In this document: positions 36,023-47,259 of the stretch, piece by piece
Position numbering within the stretch: the stretch's first letter is position 1
Layout: each line of letters opens with the position of its first letter
DNA from: Phaseolus vulgaris
Lineage: Eukaryota; Streptophyta; Magnoliopsida; Fabales; Fabaceae
Assembly (NCBI RefSeq): GCF_000499845.2
Contig: NC_023759.2
Location: 40,281,172 to 40,345,171 of the forward strand
DNA: 64,000 nucleotides
Direction: 5' to 3'
Program-made: the position numbers and the translations under genes
The notes under the pieces: model-generated
Told to the model about the DNA's origin: nothing
Databases searched by the model: none
What the model saw: only the letters and a program-made list of their open reading frames with translations

Positions 36023-36615
36023 ATACTTCAAACCTCTCGGTCCTGGATGCTTTCACTTCAAGTGAAATCCCTCCCGAGAGTGTATCTCGTACTTCAAACC
36101 TCTCGGTCCAGGATGTTTTCACTCCAGGTGAAATCCCTCCCGAGTGTATCTCGTTCTTCAAACCTCTCGGTCCTGGATGCTTTTACTTCAAGTGAAATCC
36201 CTCCCGAGAGTGTATCTCGTTCTTCAAGCTTCTCGGATCAAGATGTTTTCACTCCAGGTGAAATCCCTCCCGAGAGTGTATCTCGTTCTTCAAACCTCTC
36301 GATCCTGGATACTTTCACTTCAGGTGAAATCCCTCCCGAGAGTGTATCTCGTTCTTCAAACCTCTCGGTCCTTGATGCTTTCACTTAAAGTGAAATCCCT
36401 CCCGAGAGTGTATCTCGTACTTCAAACCTCTCGGTCTAGGATGTTTTCACTTCAGGTGAAATCCCTCCCGAGAGTGTATCTCGTACTTCAAGCCTCTCGG
36501 ATCAAGATGTTTTCACTCCAGGTGAAATCCCTTCCGAGAGTGTATCTCGTACTTCAAGCCTCTCGGATCAAGATGCTTTCACTCCAGGTGAAATCCCTCT
36601 CTCGAGTGTGTTTCA
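36023..36615 (+). repeat. 66-bp tandem array with internal palindromes
   Basis: About nine head-to-tail copies of a 66-bp unit (key parts ACCTCTCGG, GATGCTTTCACT, GTGAAATCCC, CCGAGAGTGTATCTCG). The period is 22 codons, and two frames stay open across most of the array. Many units carry the perfect palindrome TTCACTTCAAGTGAA (7-bp arms) or a variant, and nearly all carry CGAGAGTGTATCTCG (5-bp arms, 5-bp loop). It lies where pol would begin in a complete relative. Confidence 0.9.
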
Positions 36616-36669
36616 TTCAAATCAAATCTCAATCAACGGAGTTCTTATTTAAGAAGTCGAAAAGTTATA

Positions 36670-37020
36670 GTCCGAAAGGTTGGCAGAATACAAAAACCGA
36701 GAGGTCTTATCAAAAAACCGAAAGGTTCCAATACAAAACCGAGAGGTCTTATCAAAAAACCGAAAGGCTCCAATACAAAACCGAGAGGTCTTATAAAAAA
36801 CCGAAAGGTTCTAATACAAAACCGAGAGGTCTCATTTTTTGCATGGCAGAAAACAAAAACCGAGAGGTCTTATAAAAAACCGAAAGGTTATAATACAAAA
36901 CCGAAATGTCTCATTTTTTGCATGGCACAAAACAAAAACCGAGAGGTCTTATCGAAAAAACCGAAAGGTTCTAATGCAAAACCGAGAGGTCTTAAGACAA
37001 AATCGAGAAGTCTAAATAAA
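36670..37020 (+). repeat. About 42-bp tandem array of CCGAGAGGT / CCGAAAGGT
   Basis: About seven or eight imperfect units alternate CCGAGAGGTCTTAT and CCGAAAGGTTC-AATAC, spaced by A-runs. The CCGAGAGGT 9-mer is the exact reverse complement of ACCTCTCGG in the preceding 66-bp array. Confidence 0.85.
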
Positions 37021-37194
37021 CATTGGCGTATCAGTATCAAGTCCAAAAGTTCAAACCTATAAAAATAGTCAAAATTGGTCTCTAACTAGAAAAATCGAGA
37101 ACTTTAATTAGGAAGTTCATAAACAATTATTTTCAGTTCAAACTCAAAAATCGAAAGGTCCAGGTTGCAATGTATTTAAATAATTTTATACTTG

Positions 37195-38000
37195 AAAACC
37201 GAAAGGATAAGATGAATTTATCTTAGGTTGGAAAAATAAATAAGTTAAAATCGAATACTAAAATCTAAAAGGTGGAACCGGATAAATTGGTTATATTAGA
37301 TCATCTAATTTTATCTTTTCTACATACTTATGTTAAATAAGATTATTCACTAGCAAGCGATTAAGTTACGTGCTAAGTAAGTAAAATATTATATATGGTT
37401 TGATGCTATACATCCAAAATAACTTCTTCAGGATTTCATGTCAATAATAAGTAAATAATAGCTTATGATCGAAAGATAACATTTAAATCATTTAAGTCAG
37501 ATGACCGAAAGGTTAGGTTGGCACCGAGAAGTTAAGACCGAGAAGTCTATGATAGCATTTGCTCGTAACCGAAAAACAAAATTAATCAATCAAATCACAT
37601 AACCGGAAGAACAAGATTGAGAATTCTATGATAGCATTTGCTCGTAACCGAAAAACAAAATTAATCAATCAAATCACATAACCGGAAGAACAAGATTGAG
37701 AAGTCTATGATAGCATTTGCTCGTAACCGAAAAACAAAATTAATCAATCGGATCACATAACCGAAAAGGTGAGATGTATTTATTTTAGGTTGGAAAAATA
37801 CTAAAACCGAAAACTAGGATCCGACACGTTGGTTGTATTAGGTGATATATGGTGCGGTGAACGTGAACAATCACATCTTCACTTTATCTTTCATGCACAT
37901 TTGTGATAAATAAAGATTATTCACTAGCAAATAATTGGGATACGTGCAAAGTAAATAGAATATTATATATAACTTGATGTTATACATCCAAAATAACCAT
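37195..38000 (+). repeat. Diverged direct duplication flanking a 79-bp tandem repeat
   Basis: The block at about 37195-37430 (TTAGGTTGGAAAAATA, AAGATTATTCACTAGCAA, TACGTGC, TACATCCAAAATAAC in order) recurs diverged at about 37757-38000 in the same order. Between them, at 37545-37763, a 79-bp unit beginning GTCTATGATAGCATTTGC is repeated about 2.8 times at exact 79-bp spacing (37545, 37624, 37703). Confidence 0.8.
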
Positions 38001-38079
38001 CAAGTGGCTGGGACAAAACATGTTAAAGAACCCTGGAACTTTACTTGGGAGTTCTTACAAAACAACAAACTAAAACAAG

Positions 38080-39180
38080 CTATTCGGCGTCGGCATGCCT
38101 ATCATCATCAGCACCACCATCTTCATCTTCATCTTCATCATAAGGAATTTCACTGATGGGCATCAGTTCGTCATTATAAAAATCTTTGCCCATGTCGAAA
38201 TTTCCAGCATCCAATGGAATCTTGTAAAAATACTCGGCTTGCTGGAGAGGTTTTTCAAAACCCAACTTGTGTTGCTGAACAAAATAACCCTCAGCTCGAG
38301 TAACCCTTGAATTCAACTGGTTTATCACAGATTCTAAACGAAGATTATTATCAGCTTCAACTTTCTTCGCAGCAGAAAGATTAGCGAAGTTTCCTTTCAA
38401 ACGTTGAATCTCCTCGTCAAGGGATAACTTATGAGCCGTTAACTCAGTAATCTCATCCTTCAGACTCTTTCTCGGCTTCATAACAATCCTTAGCCTTAGA
38501 CAACTCTTCAACTTGGGAAGTTAAGGATCTGATCTTCTCATTTGATTCAGTTGCTTCCTTTTTCAATTTTTCAAGTTCAAATGAAGAAACAACATCCTTA
38601 GTCTCTTGTCTTATTGCTTTGCCAATTAGTAAAGTCCGACTAGCAAGCTCAATCACCGAATTTGTAAGAGAAGGAATAGTAGCCTACGAGAACATGTCAC
38701 GAGAAGAAGCATTGGGACTAGTATGCACAAAATCCGAAAGTTATAGGCCGAAAAGTTGGCCGAAAGGAAATCCGAAAGGTAAACACCTTCAAACAATTGT
38801 TATCAATTTTCAACAAGTTATAGGCCGAAAGGAAATCCGAAAGGTAAACGGCTTCAAACAATTATCAATTTTCAATAAGTTATAGGCCGAAAGGTTGACC
38901 GAAAGGAAATCCGAAAGGTAAACATCTTCAAAAGAAAAAATTATGTTATTCAAGACTCTTACTAGATTCAACCAACTCTTTATTCAGCTTCAAGATCTAT
39001 AGCTTCTTCACTTGAACTCATATCACTACTAGCTTTATTCTTCACAACAGAAATGATGGCAAATGAAATAATTGAATGAATATCCTCATTCATCTCAATT
39101 ACTTTCCTGATAGCCTCGTTACTCATGTCCAAAAATTCTGTAAATTCATCAGAAATAGAAACAGAGCTTGAAGAAGACAT
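38080..39180 (-). pseudogene. Broken antisense coiled-coil ORF of the retroelement
   Basis: On the strand opposite to gag, three pieces lie in order. An N-terminal piece (39180-38980, 66 aa) starts MSSSSSVSISDEF. A coiled-coil piece (38656-38453) contains ELEKLKKEATE. The C-terminal piece (38511-38080) contains KDEITELTAHKLSLDEEIQ, then FEKPLQQAEYFYKIP, and ends in an acidic Asp/Glu tail. The second and third overlap in different frames, so a one-base shift separates them near 38465. A CCGAAAGGT repeat block (38732-38935) sits between the first and second. Some Tat-lineage plant Ty3 elements (for example Grande) carry an antisense ORF at this place, and the C-terminal layout resembles those. 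The family link is from recall, and the function of such ORFs is unknown. Confidence 0.7.
38732..38935. repeat. Three-copy CCGAAAGGT-rich repeat inside the antisense ORF region
   Basis: Three units of about 65-75 bp, each containing TTATAGGCCGAAA, AAATCCGAAAGGTAAAC and CTTCAAA. It separates the N-terminal and coiled-coil pieces of the antisense ORF and probably replaced its middle part. Confidence 0.8.
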
Positions 39181-39408
39181 TATACCTTTTGAGAGTATTC
39201 AGTTCAATCTTTCTGAATCAATAAAAACAAAAAACTCTTCCAAACGAAGCGTTACGATATCACAATTATAACTCATCATGTCAATCGGCATAATCAAGAA
39301 AAGTATACGAAACAAGGCAATACTTTGATACGAAAGGTATTAAATACAAAATTTGTCCTTTTCATTAGGCATAACGTCTTTTTCAAATCCTCATGCCTGG
39401 GGGGCTAG

Positions 39409-40052
39409 TGTACTGTCTAGGCCGAAAGGTCAACCGAAAGGTTGTACCAAAAGTCTCGACCGAAAGGTTGTACCGAAAGTCTCAACCGAAAGGTTAAATA
39501 TAAAAAGTAAATAAGCAAAATTAAATTAGTGATTATAGCAAAGCCCATAAGATGGCCCAAATATACAGGTGTGTGTTTTCAAAATGTTAGGTGCAAAAAG
39601 AAAAGACCCAAGTAACTCTTAAGCCCAATAAGAGAGCCTTATAAATAGAGGTTCAACTCAAGAGGTAAGTAAGATTCAATTGATCTGATGAACATAAAAC
39701 TATATCTGACTTTGGCATCGGAGCGCCTTGCAGGTACACACACCCACCTGTGAGGAGAAGAAGCCGAGAGCCCAACCCGAGAAGAAGCCGAGAGCCAAAC
39801 TCGAGTAGGAGTCGTGAGAGCCCAACCCGAGAAGAAGCCGAGAGCCAAACTCGAGTAGAAGCCGCGAGAGCCCAACCCGAGAAGAAGCCGAAAGCCCGAC
39901 TCGAGAAGAAGCCGCGAGAGCCCAACCCGAGAAGAAGCCGAGAGCCCAACTCGAGGAGAAGCCGAGAGAGTCCAGCCCAAGTTCGGAAGATTTGTAAAGG
40001 AGTTGATCTTATCAACCTTATTCTAGTGTTCTTGGTCCTTGTTGTAAGAACA
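39409..40052 (+). repeat. 3' LTR of the gag-only element
   Basis: 644 bp, identical to the 5' LTR except for A>G (ACCAAAAG to ACCGAAAG), T>C (TAAGTAAA to TAAGCAAA), loss of one G (ATGGGCCC to ATGGCCC) and C>T (GTCGCGAG to GTCGTGAG). The purine tract lies just before it, at about 39394-39408. Confidence 0.95.
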
Positions 40053-40057
40053 ACTGA

Positions 40058-41342
40058 TATTAACTTTTGTATCATGATGAAAAGTGTATTACTTAATTTT
40101 TTAATTTTTTGTTGGTTTAATCTGTTAATATATTTTGACTTTAATATATTTATCTTATAATGATGTCCATATTCGGTCTCTACCGGTAGAACAAAAAATA
40201 TGAAATAGTGCTAATAATAAGGGAGTGTTTATGGAATGAGTTTTTTTTGTTATGTATTTAACAATTATTTTATTAACTAGAAGCATTTTTTAAGTATTGA
40301 CCCATTTCGGAGTTTTTATAATTATGTTTTTCATTCACTTTGCAGAAATATCGTTTAAAAGATTCAGACCTGGTTTTACTTAAATCAGTGTGATGTAAGG
40401 GATGTGAAGATGAAACAGGATAAATTTTATTTATTTTCTCATTTAATACGCACAAAATAAGAATATGTTTTTATTAGGTACAGCAATCTAATAAATTATT
40501 ATCTTACAGTGTTAAAATGTCCGTGTCTGCATGACATCTATAAAATTAATAATCCAACAATTAAAATATGTATTAAACTAATAAAAGAAATTTTGATTTT
40601 AATACAATTTGACTTGACTCGTTCAAAACTTGGCTCCATCAAACACTGGTTAACTTAGAAATTTAAAATAATCAAAATTAAGCATTTGAATGATTAAGTT
40701 TTATTTTTTAAACTAAAGTTTCCATAAAACCTTTTTCAGTACAAAAGAGATAAACCTTTTTAATGTAAATTAATCAAATAGAAGAGAACTAAATTTTGAA
40801 ATTTTACAAGTATTTAAATAGGAAAGAAAATGGTTAATTTCCTTTATAAATTAGTTAAACAATATTGGAATTAATTATTGAAGTAGGTGAAATAGAATTG
40901 GTTATACACGAACATAATTGCTTAAAAAATATGTATGAAAAAATATATTAACAATAAAATATTTAAAATATTAATATAAGTAGATTAATGTAAGAGGGAT
41001 TAAATAAAAGTAAGTTTGATATTAATGTGAATGATTGTAGAATACCAAACTTGATATGACATTATAAAGTGAAAGTGTTGTAAATGATAGAAATTGGTGG
41101 TGAAAAATAGTAAATTGGGTTGAATAATGAGGTTTGGGTTGCTAGAAGACAAGAAGAGTTGAGGCATAGTGATGAAGGAATGAGTTAAAGGAGTTAGGTA
41201 GAGTGTCACCACACTACGTTGATGTTAATTATAATGCAGCCAAATATGGAGGAGGCTCCTAAAACCAACGTCAACACTTGGAAATACAACTGCCATATTG
41301 CCTCCACAAATCCTCCTATTCAAAATAATCTCCTAAAACATT
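40058..41342. other. AT-rich intergenic DNA
   Basis: No gene recognised. Short ORFs only. Confidence 0.5.
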
Positions 41343-41712
41343 TGTGGGAGTTCCAGACACTTTGAGAATATTTTATTTTATATGGATAAGTGCAAACCTC
41401 ATTTCATTAGTCAGTTTTATGGAGTTGAGTTAGGGTTAAAGTCTACTTTGTAATATGATATGAGAGTTATTTAAAGTCTATCATAGCGAGTGTTTGTTGG
41501 GCCTATCGCGCCACCCGCTATCGAACCGTTATCGGACCACCCATAATATGTTGTCCCACGCACAAACTGTCACTCTTGGTGTGAGGGGTGTGTTGGAGAT
41601 CTCACATCGACTAAAGATGAGAATATTTCATTGTATATGAGTAAGTGCAAACGTCATCCCATGAGCCGATTTTATAGGATTGATTTAGACTTAAATTAGT
41701 CTTATAAATTTA
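41343..41712 (+). mobile_element. TRIM-type miniature LTR element
   Basis: The 5' LTR (about 41343-41453, TGTGGGAGTT...) and 3' LTR (about 41591-41712, TGTTGGAGATCTCACATCGA...) share the order GAGAATATTT, GTAAGTGCAAAC/ATAAGTGCAAAC, CAGTTTTATGGAGTTGA / CGATTTTATAGGATTGA. After the 5' LTR, TATGATATGAGAG looks like a degraded copy of the initiator-Met PBS (TGGTATCAGAG). A G-rich tract (GGTGTGAGGGGTG) precedes the 3' LTR. No coding capacity. No clear target duplication found. Confidence 0.65.
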
Positions 41713-44495
41713 TCTATCATAATATTATTGGATCACCAATATATATGTAATATCACACAAATAATAAGAAAGTATAAACTTTATAAACTAATTTTATAAA
41801 ATTAAATTAAATTTAAAAATCTACTTCCTAATATCTTCCTTCTTATCACACCATCAACTATATCTGTATCTTTACTTCCCGTACTTGCATTACATTCATA
41901 TACGATTCTTCAATTCAGTGTTAAAACATTAGCAAACAAACATATGCATGCTTTTCATCACTAAATTTACGTCACTGAGTTTTTTTCCCTATTGGATAAC
42001 GATGAAGTTGTTGCCATAATTTACGATAATTACTTCAATCTTTGGTGTGCGGCTATTTTCTAGATAAATGTTGAAAAAAACATAGGACCACGTTGTCACA
42101 ACCATATAGCATTAGACACATTATAGATGAGGATGATGTTATGTGCAACAACACAATACGTATTTTTATTATTACTATCTAAATATATATCTAATTAAAT
42201 TTAGAGATATATAGAATAATTGTAGTGTAATCTATCCATCATTATTTGTGTAAATTTAATTAATGTTGTCATAGTATTTTTCTCTTTCATAACTAATATA
42301 ATTTTATACTATTACTTGCTAACGTGAATTAACGAATGAATCAATTTCATAGTTGCATGTTTACGAATAGTTCTGTTAGTAAAATATATTTTCTTCTCTT
42401 TATACATGTATGTACGTATACATTATACAGATGTATACGGCAGTTACATTTCCTAAAATGAGGAGGAATCGTGTCCTTACACGCATCGTGACATTTCTCT
42501 GCTTCCATATTTCATTGTTTCTCACTTTCTCTATCTAGAAAAGATTAGAAAGCCACGTCAGCATCTACCAAACAATTTTTCAATTATGTAGTTCTCCATT
42601 AACAAAACCCTTATATCTCAAACTAATTAATAATACAAGAGTATTCATGTTGCACTTTATCTATATGGCCTTTGGTGGTGGGTAATGACTGAGACTCAAT
42701 CAGTAAACCATTTTGTTAATTTATTTTTAACTGAACTATAATTTTGGTCTCTTTTTAATTTTTTTATTTATTTTAGTCTTCAAGTTTTAAAAATTTTATA
42801 ATTCTAACTTTTTTTCTTCTAATCACTTAAAACAAATTTATGATAAATAATATCCCTGCAAATTATAAGCAGTGACATTGTTGTGAATATTATATATGGA
42901 GTTTCTAACTTAATAAAATATGTTGGTGATCTCATTTGATTTTTTTTATATAATGTTGCTTGTGTATAAAACCAGAGTTGTTTTTTTTTTTTTTTCTTTT
43001 GGTGAAACTATTCATTTAGCTGATAATGATTGTAATAACAGCGCCAACTTGCTATGATTGTGAGCTTAGAGAATCAAATGGGTGGAGTTGCTTGGTTGAA
43101 CCAATGGCCATTGAACTCATCAATCCAATCATTTTGATAGTTTTTAATTTTTTAACCTCACTTGGTGCTGACGTGTTGATATATCATTGATATGATACAT
43201 GGGCCCAAGACACGTCTTTGATGGAACAATCTTGTTTACAAAGCCCAAAACTCATTGACTGCAGGAATGAACTCATTTTTTCCCCCAAAATAAGAAAATA
43301 AAAATATTAATGGGAATGAAAATGTGATCATGACAAGTCCTACACAAGTTTTGGTGAAGACACTTTGATAAGGACAAAACACTAGGCGCAAAATTGGGTT
43401 TCTAAGTAATCTTGGGCATCTCTTGAGAATGTTAGTTCATTATAAACTCTAATATATATACACAGAAATCTAATCTATCTCCAATATCAAAATAACTTAA
43501 GATTAGAATTGTAAAATAAAAATCAATCACCCAATTTCATTTCAATTAATTGTTATAACATGTCAATTGATGATTAAAACTTAGGACTTTCAAAATTTAC
43601 AAGTTGGTATTAACCAAAAAATAATTCTTGATATGCAATCTTCTAGACCTGTCTCTTATTTGCATTTATTATTAATGTCGTTATTCATTGTGAGAGAATC
43701 ACATATAAGATTAATTCATTATTATACATACTTATACATCTTGCAATCATTAACCATTTCATGAACATAACAAATTTTTTTAAACATCAATTGAATCCTT
43801 CAGAAAGACAATTAAAAAAATTTCACAAAGTTATTCAAATTTCAACTCAACCCTTTATGCATTAGTGATTATTTGTCAAACTACTGATAAAAGAACAAAA
43901 CATTTAAAAAAAAAATCAAAATGTGTTTATTAACGTTGTTGGATTGTTTTATTAACTCGCTTTCTCTAATAATATAGGACAATTTATATTAAAACCAAAT
44001 TATGAGGAATTTATTAACATTTTGAAAATTTTAATTAAATCTATCAATTTAGATTAATCTCATTAAATATGATATTTAAATTTTGTATCCTATTTTTTCA
44101 ACTCATCCACTAGCTGAGGGTCATAGTGATGTAGTGAATATGATATTGCACGCAACAACTAGCAGCGCATCAGCTCAACATTTAAGTTCAACGAAAGACG
44201 CTCTCTACACATGACTTAAATTGCCAAATGTTATCGTACTATTTAGAAGAGCTGAGAATTCATGGACTCATGGTATAGATAATGAACAGTGATGAACAAC
44301 ACATACAATATGTTAAGAACAATGTTAAAATGACTGACAACAAAATTTATGGCAATCTGGTTTTAATATTTCAGATGCACAGTTTATCAGAATAAATAGA
44401 ATGGATCGTCTAGAATAATCTTTGGAAAGTGGTGATCAAGGAAATCGTGCTAAACTGCTTCATATATTAATAAAAACAAAATGAGAAAAAAAAAG
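41713..44495. other. AT-rich intergenic DNA
   Basis: No ORF of note and no recognised RNA gene. The last few hundred bases before 44496 probably include the 3'UTR of the TRM82-like gene. Confidence 0.5.
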
Positions 44496-47174
44496 CTAAC
44501 CCTTGAGTTTTCTATCATTTCTGCATTTCTTCCTAGATTCTCTATTCGCTGAAGGGTATTGTTTTTTTATCAACAGGTGATCCATTGCTGTTTTGACAGC
44601 TTCAGCTGCTGCTAAAAAAGTATTGTCATCAACGGATGCATTTCCTTGCAACGTTTCTAGCAGCTTTTCTCCCCCAGGTATGTTATCATCTCCCACAACA
44701 ACTGGTTCTTGTTCAACATCTATACCAGAAATTACTCTTACACGAGCCAACGCAGGATAATTACAACCAGGTAAATTAGACACACCAGTAACCATCCACA
44801 ATTTCCCTGTAGAGGGGCTGCTCCCCAAGCACGTAGGGACAAAGGCCTCTCCAGCCATTAAAACCACCTGGAGTGTTCCCATCATTATAAAGGCCCACCA
44901 TTAGAAACATATTTCTCATATCAGCAGTTAGCTTTGTTTTCTCAACAATAATAACACACGAGAACTAATCTGACTTCGCATGTTAAAAATAGAAACAAAC
45001 CCTAACTAAATATGACCAGAATGACACAAGTTAATAATGGTCATTCAAGTATGTGCAGCAATTACCTTGGCAACAGAAAGAGTTTTTGCAGAAACATTGC
45101 AACTCAACAATATTATTCCTTGCAAACTACAGAGTTATCAAATAAAATTTGTCAGTACACCAAAACAAAATTCTCAGTGAGAAACATGACAGAATGCTAT
45201 AGTGGGAGACTTGCCTCTGAATGGCCACTGCAACAAGCAAACCATCAAGGACAGTGCATAAATCAGTAACAGCATGGTCATGCTCCTCTGCTTTGCCATC
45301 AGACTCTACAAGTCCTGCCTTTGGAAACAGAGATGCAGAATAAGAAAGTAAAAACCAAGTTCCACAGCAAAAAGTGGTAAAATCCACAATCTTATCAAAA
45401 TCAATAAAATATATTTCATTTATGTGAAGAATTGGAAAGTCCAGTAATAATTTTAGAAAATGCTTTCATAATGAAGACAAAAAAAAATTATACAACTTTG
45501 AACCACCAATAATTAAAAGAAATACCTTAATTGCAACCTCACAAGTATCTAGAAGTGCTCCAGAGTCAACATTCCACAATCGAACCTGAAAAAAGTAATT
45601 CACAGTTTCATATTGCTTTCATCTAAAAGAAAATAGACAGTACCTGAATCCTGAAGGATTGAATAAATTACTAACTGTGGAATCACCACTGCCAGAGAGA
45701 AGAAGGCCTTGAGGGCATTCCAGAGCCTGAACGAAGGCAAGGCAGGAAACAAATCTGCAAAGAGATGCATATTCATTTATTCTAAAACCAAAAAAACAAG
45801 ACAGCTTCATTTATTTGTCTAGGAGGAAAGTAAGCGTAAGAGAAATAATTTTGAAAATATCTTTTGTAAGATGATCTCAATAAATTAGGTCATCTCCAAT
45901 GCTAGAATGCATTGTAGGTTTTTAACATACTTTTTATGAATTCAATTGTACCACATAAAACTAAAGAACTTTCCATGTTTTTCTCTTGTGCTAAAATTTA
46001 AATCGTTCTCCCTCCATTGTTGTTTTTTCTGTTAATAACAAGTTCTTCTACCCAACTCATTTTTCTATAATACAAGAATGAAATAGGAATTGAGTTTTTA
46101 CTCTAAAAGGCACAGTAAAAATATAAGCATTTGAAATGCCCTTAGTATTGCTAAATAATAGAATAAATTACGCAACCATACCCAGTATCCACAATCATGA
46201 AAATTTGATAATGGCAGTCACTCAACGTTATCAAATTCAAGAATAATAGAAGCAACTCTTACTCCGTATGACCGAGACAGAAACTTTGTATCTGGTGAGC
46301 TCCGTTTAAGGGCTTTTCTGGAAAACAAGTAACCTGCGATATGGATATAATTATTACAGAAAAAAAAAAAGAGCAATAGCGGACACGACATTTTGAAATG
46401 TTATAACTTACACGAATTTTGAAATCACGATCAGCACTTAAAATAAAGCGACCATCCGGCGAAAATTCCTGCAGAAGACAATGGCGTAGGAACAATTAGA
46501 AGAAAAATACCTAACTTATTTCGAAAAGCAAACCGAAGCAAAAACACGAGACGTGACAGACCAAGCTAGTGATGATACTGCAATAGTGCGAAAGAAGAGG
46601 TGACGGTTTCTTATCCCGTAACGGAGGATCGAGATCGACAACCCAAACAAGGCCGAATTTGTCGGCGAAGCAAACGTAGGTTCCGTCGTCGCTAATTGCA
46701 ACTGCGGACACTCTCTTCTCGGAGGACCTAATTTCATCAGCACAAAAAGGAAGAAAATCAATTATTGAATTGGAGAGTGCACGTGAAGCAGCAAAAAGAG
46801 AGAGAGAGAGAGAGAGGTCGAAATTACACGCTGGTGATGCAACTCCATGACTCTGTTGACCAGACCTTGACGGTTTTATCGTCACCGGCGGATACGAATA
46901 GTTTTCCTTTGGCGCCAAAACGAATGGCTCTGATGTTATCGGTGTGGAAGGGAACGGCGGCGGAGTCGTCCGTTAAGGAAACTGCGGAACCGGCACTGCG
47001 GGTTTATCAGTATAATAGGTGAGTTGAAGTGAAATGAGAGAAATGAAGTTTTGCTTACAGGAGGTCGAAGACGCGAAGGTGATGACCGACGGCGACGGCG
47101 ACGGAGCATTGGTAAGGGTGAACGGCGATGAGTGCCGGAGCGACTTCGATGTCCTTCTTGGGTTCCGAATCCAT
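44496..47174 (-). CDS. WDR4: tRNA (guanine-N7-)-methyltransferase non-catalytic WD40 subunit (TRM82/WDR4), ten exons
   Basis: Ten coding exons on the minus strand: 47174-47059, 46995-46828, 46727-46562, 46468-46412, 46333-46263, 45754-45676, 45585-45526, 45318-45215, 45126-45066, 44867-44496. All phases agree and give 417 aa, close to yeast Trm82 and human WDR4. The start is MDSEPKKDIEVAPALIAVHP. WD-repeat blocks include KTVKVWST, VSAVAISDDGTYVCFADKFG, SLEFSPDGRFILSADRDFKI, the LGHTEFVSCLAF block and SGSGDSTVRLWNVDSG. The C-terminus is basic (SRKKCRNDRKLKG). By family it scaffolds the catalytic Trm8/METTL1 subunit for m7G46 formation in tRNA. Intron 8 starts with GC, all others with GT. Intron 2 holds a CT microsatellite. 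The leader carries a telo-box and site II motifs. Confidence 0.93.
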
Positions 47175-47199
47175 GCTGCCACTGAGAAACTAACCTCAG

Positions 47200-47240
47200 T
47201 CTTAGGGTTTGGCCCTTCTCCGTTCCAAATATTGGGCTTT
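47200..47240 (-). promoter_or_regulatory. Telo-box and site II motifs of the TRM82-like gene
   Basis: Just upstream of the start codon, on the minus strand, lie AAACCCTAA (telo-box; plus strand 47202-47210 reads TTAGGGTTT), an adjacent GGGCC, and AGCCCA (plus strand TGGGCT at 47233-47238). In plants this pair marks promoters of translation and ribosome-biogenesis genes, which fits a tRNA-modifying enzyme. Confidence 0.6.
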
Positions 47241-47259
47241 CTAGTCTCTCTATAACCCA

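Larger units (their letters stand above)
33968..40052 (+). mobile_element. Complete gag-only LTR retrotransposon (TR-GAG/LARD type, Tat-related)
   Basis: A full element of 6085 bp has TG...CA LTRs of 645 and 644 bp and a perfect ACTGA target duplication (33963-33967 and 40053-40057). The LTRs differ by three substitutions and one single-base indel, so the insertion is young. A primer-binding-like site with TGGCGCCC follows the 5' LTR, and a purine tract (CTGGGGGGCTAG) precedes the 3' LTR. The interior has a damaged gag with a CCHC-like knuckle but no protease, reverse transcriptase, RNase H or integrase. It has several tandem arrays instead, and a broken antisense coiled-coil ORF near the 3' LTR. 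Its gag and PBS match those of the Tat-type element at 48.8 kb, so it is a non-autonomous relative that must use enzymes supplied in trans. Confidence 0.93.

Noticed and set aside
36144..36875. 243-codon ORF on the plus strand
   Set aside because: It is the open frame of the 66-bp and 42-bp arrays. A second frame is also open over the same array, and no domain is present.
36023..37020. CRISPR-like regular repeats
   Set aside because: This is plant nuclear DNA, the units are adjacent without unique spacers, and they lie inside a retroelement.
46511..46918. 135-codon ORF taken as a complete small protein
   Set aside because: It is exon 3 of the TRM82-like gene plus intron read-through on both sides.
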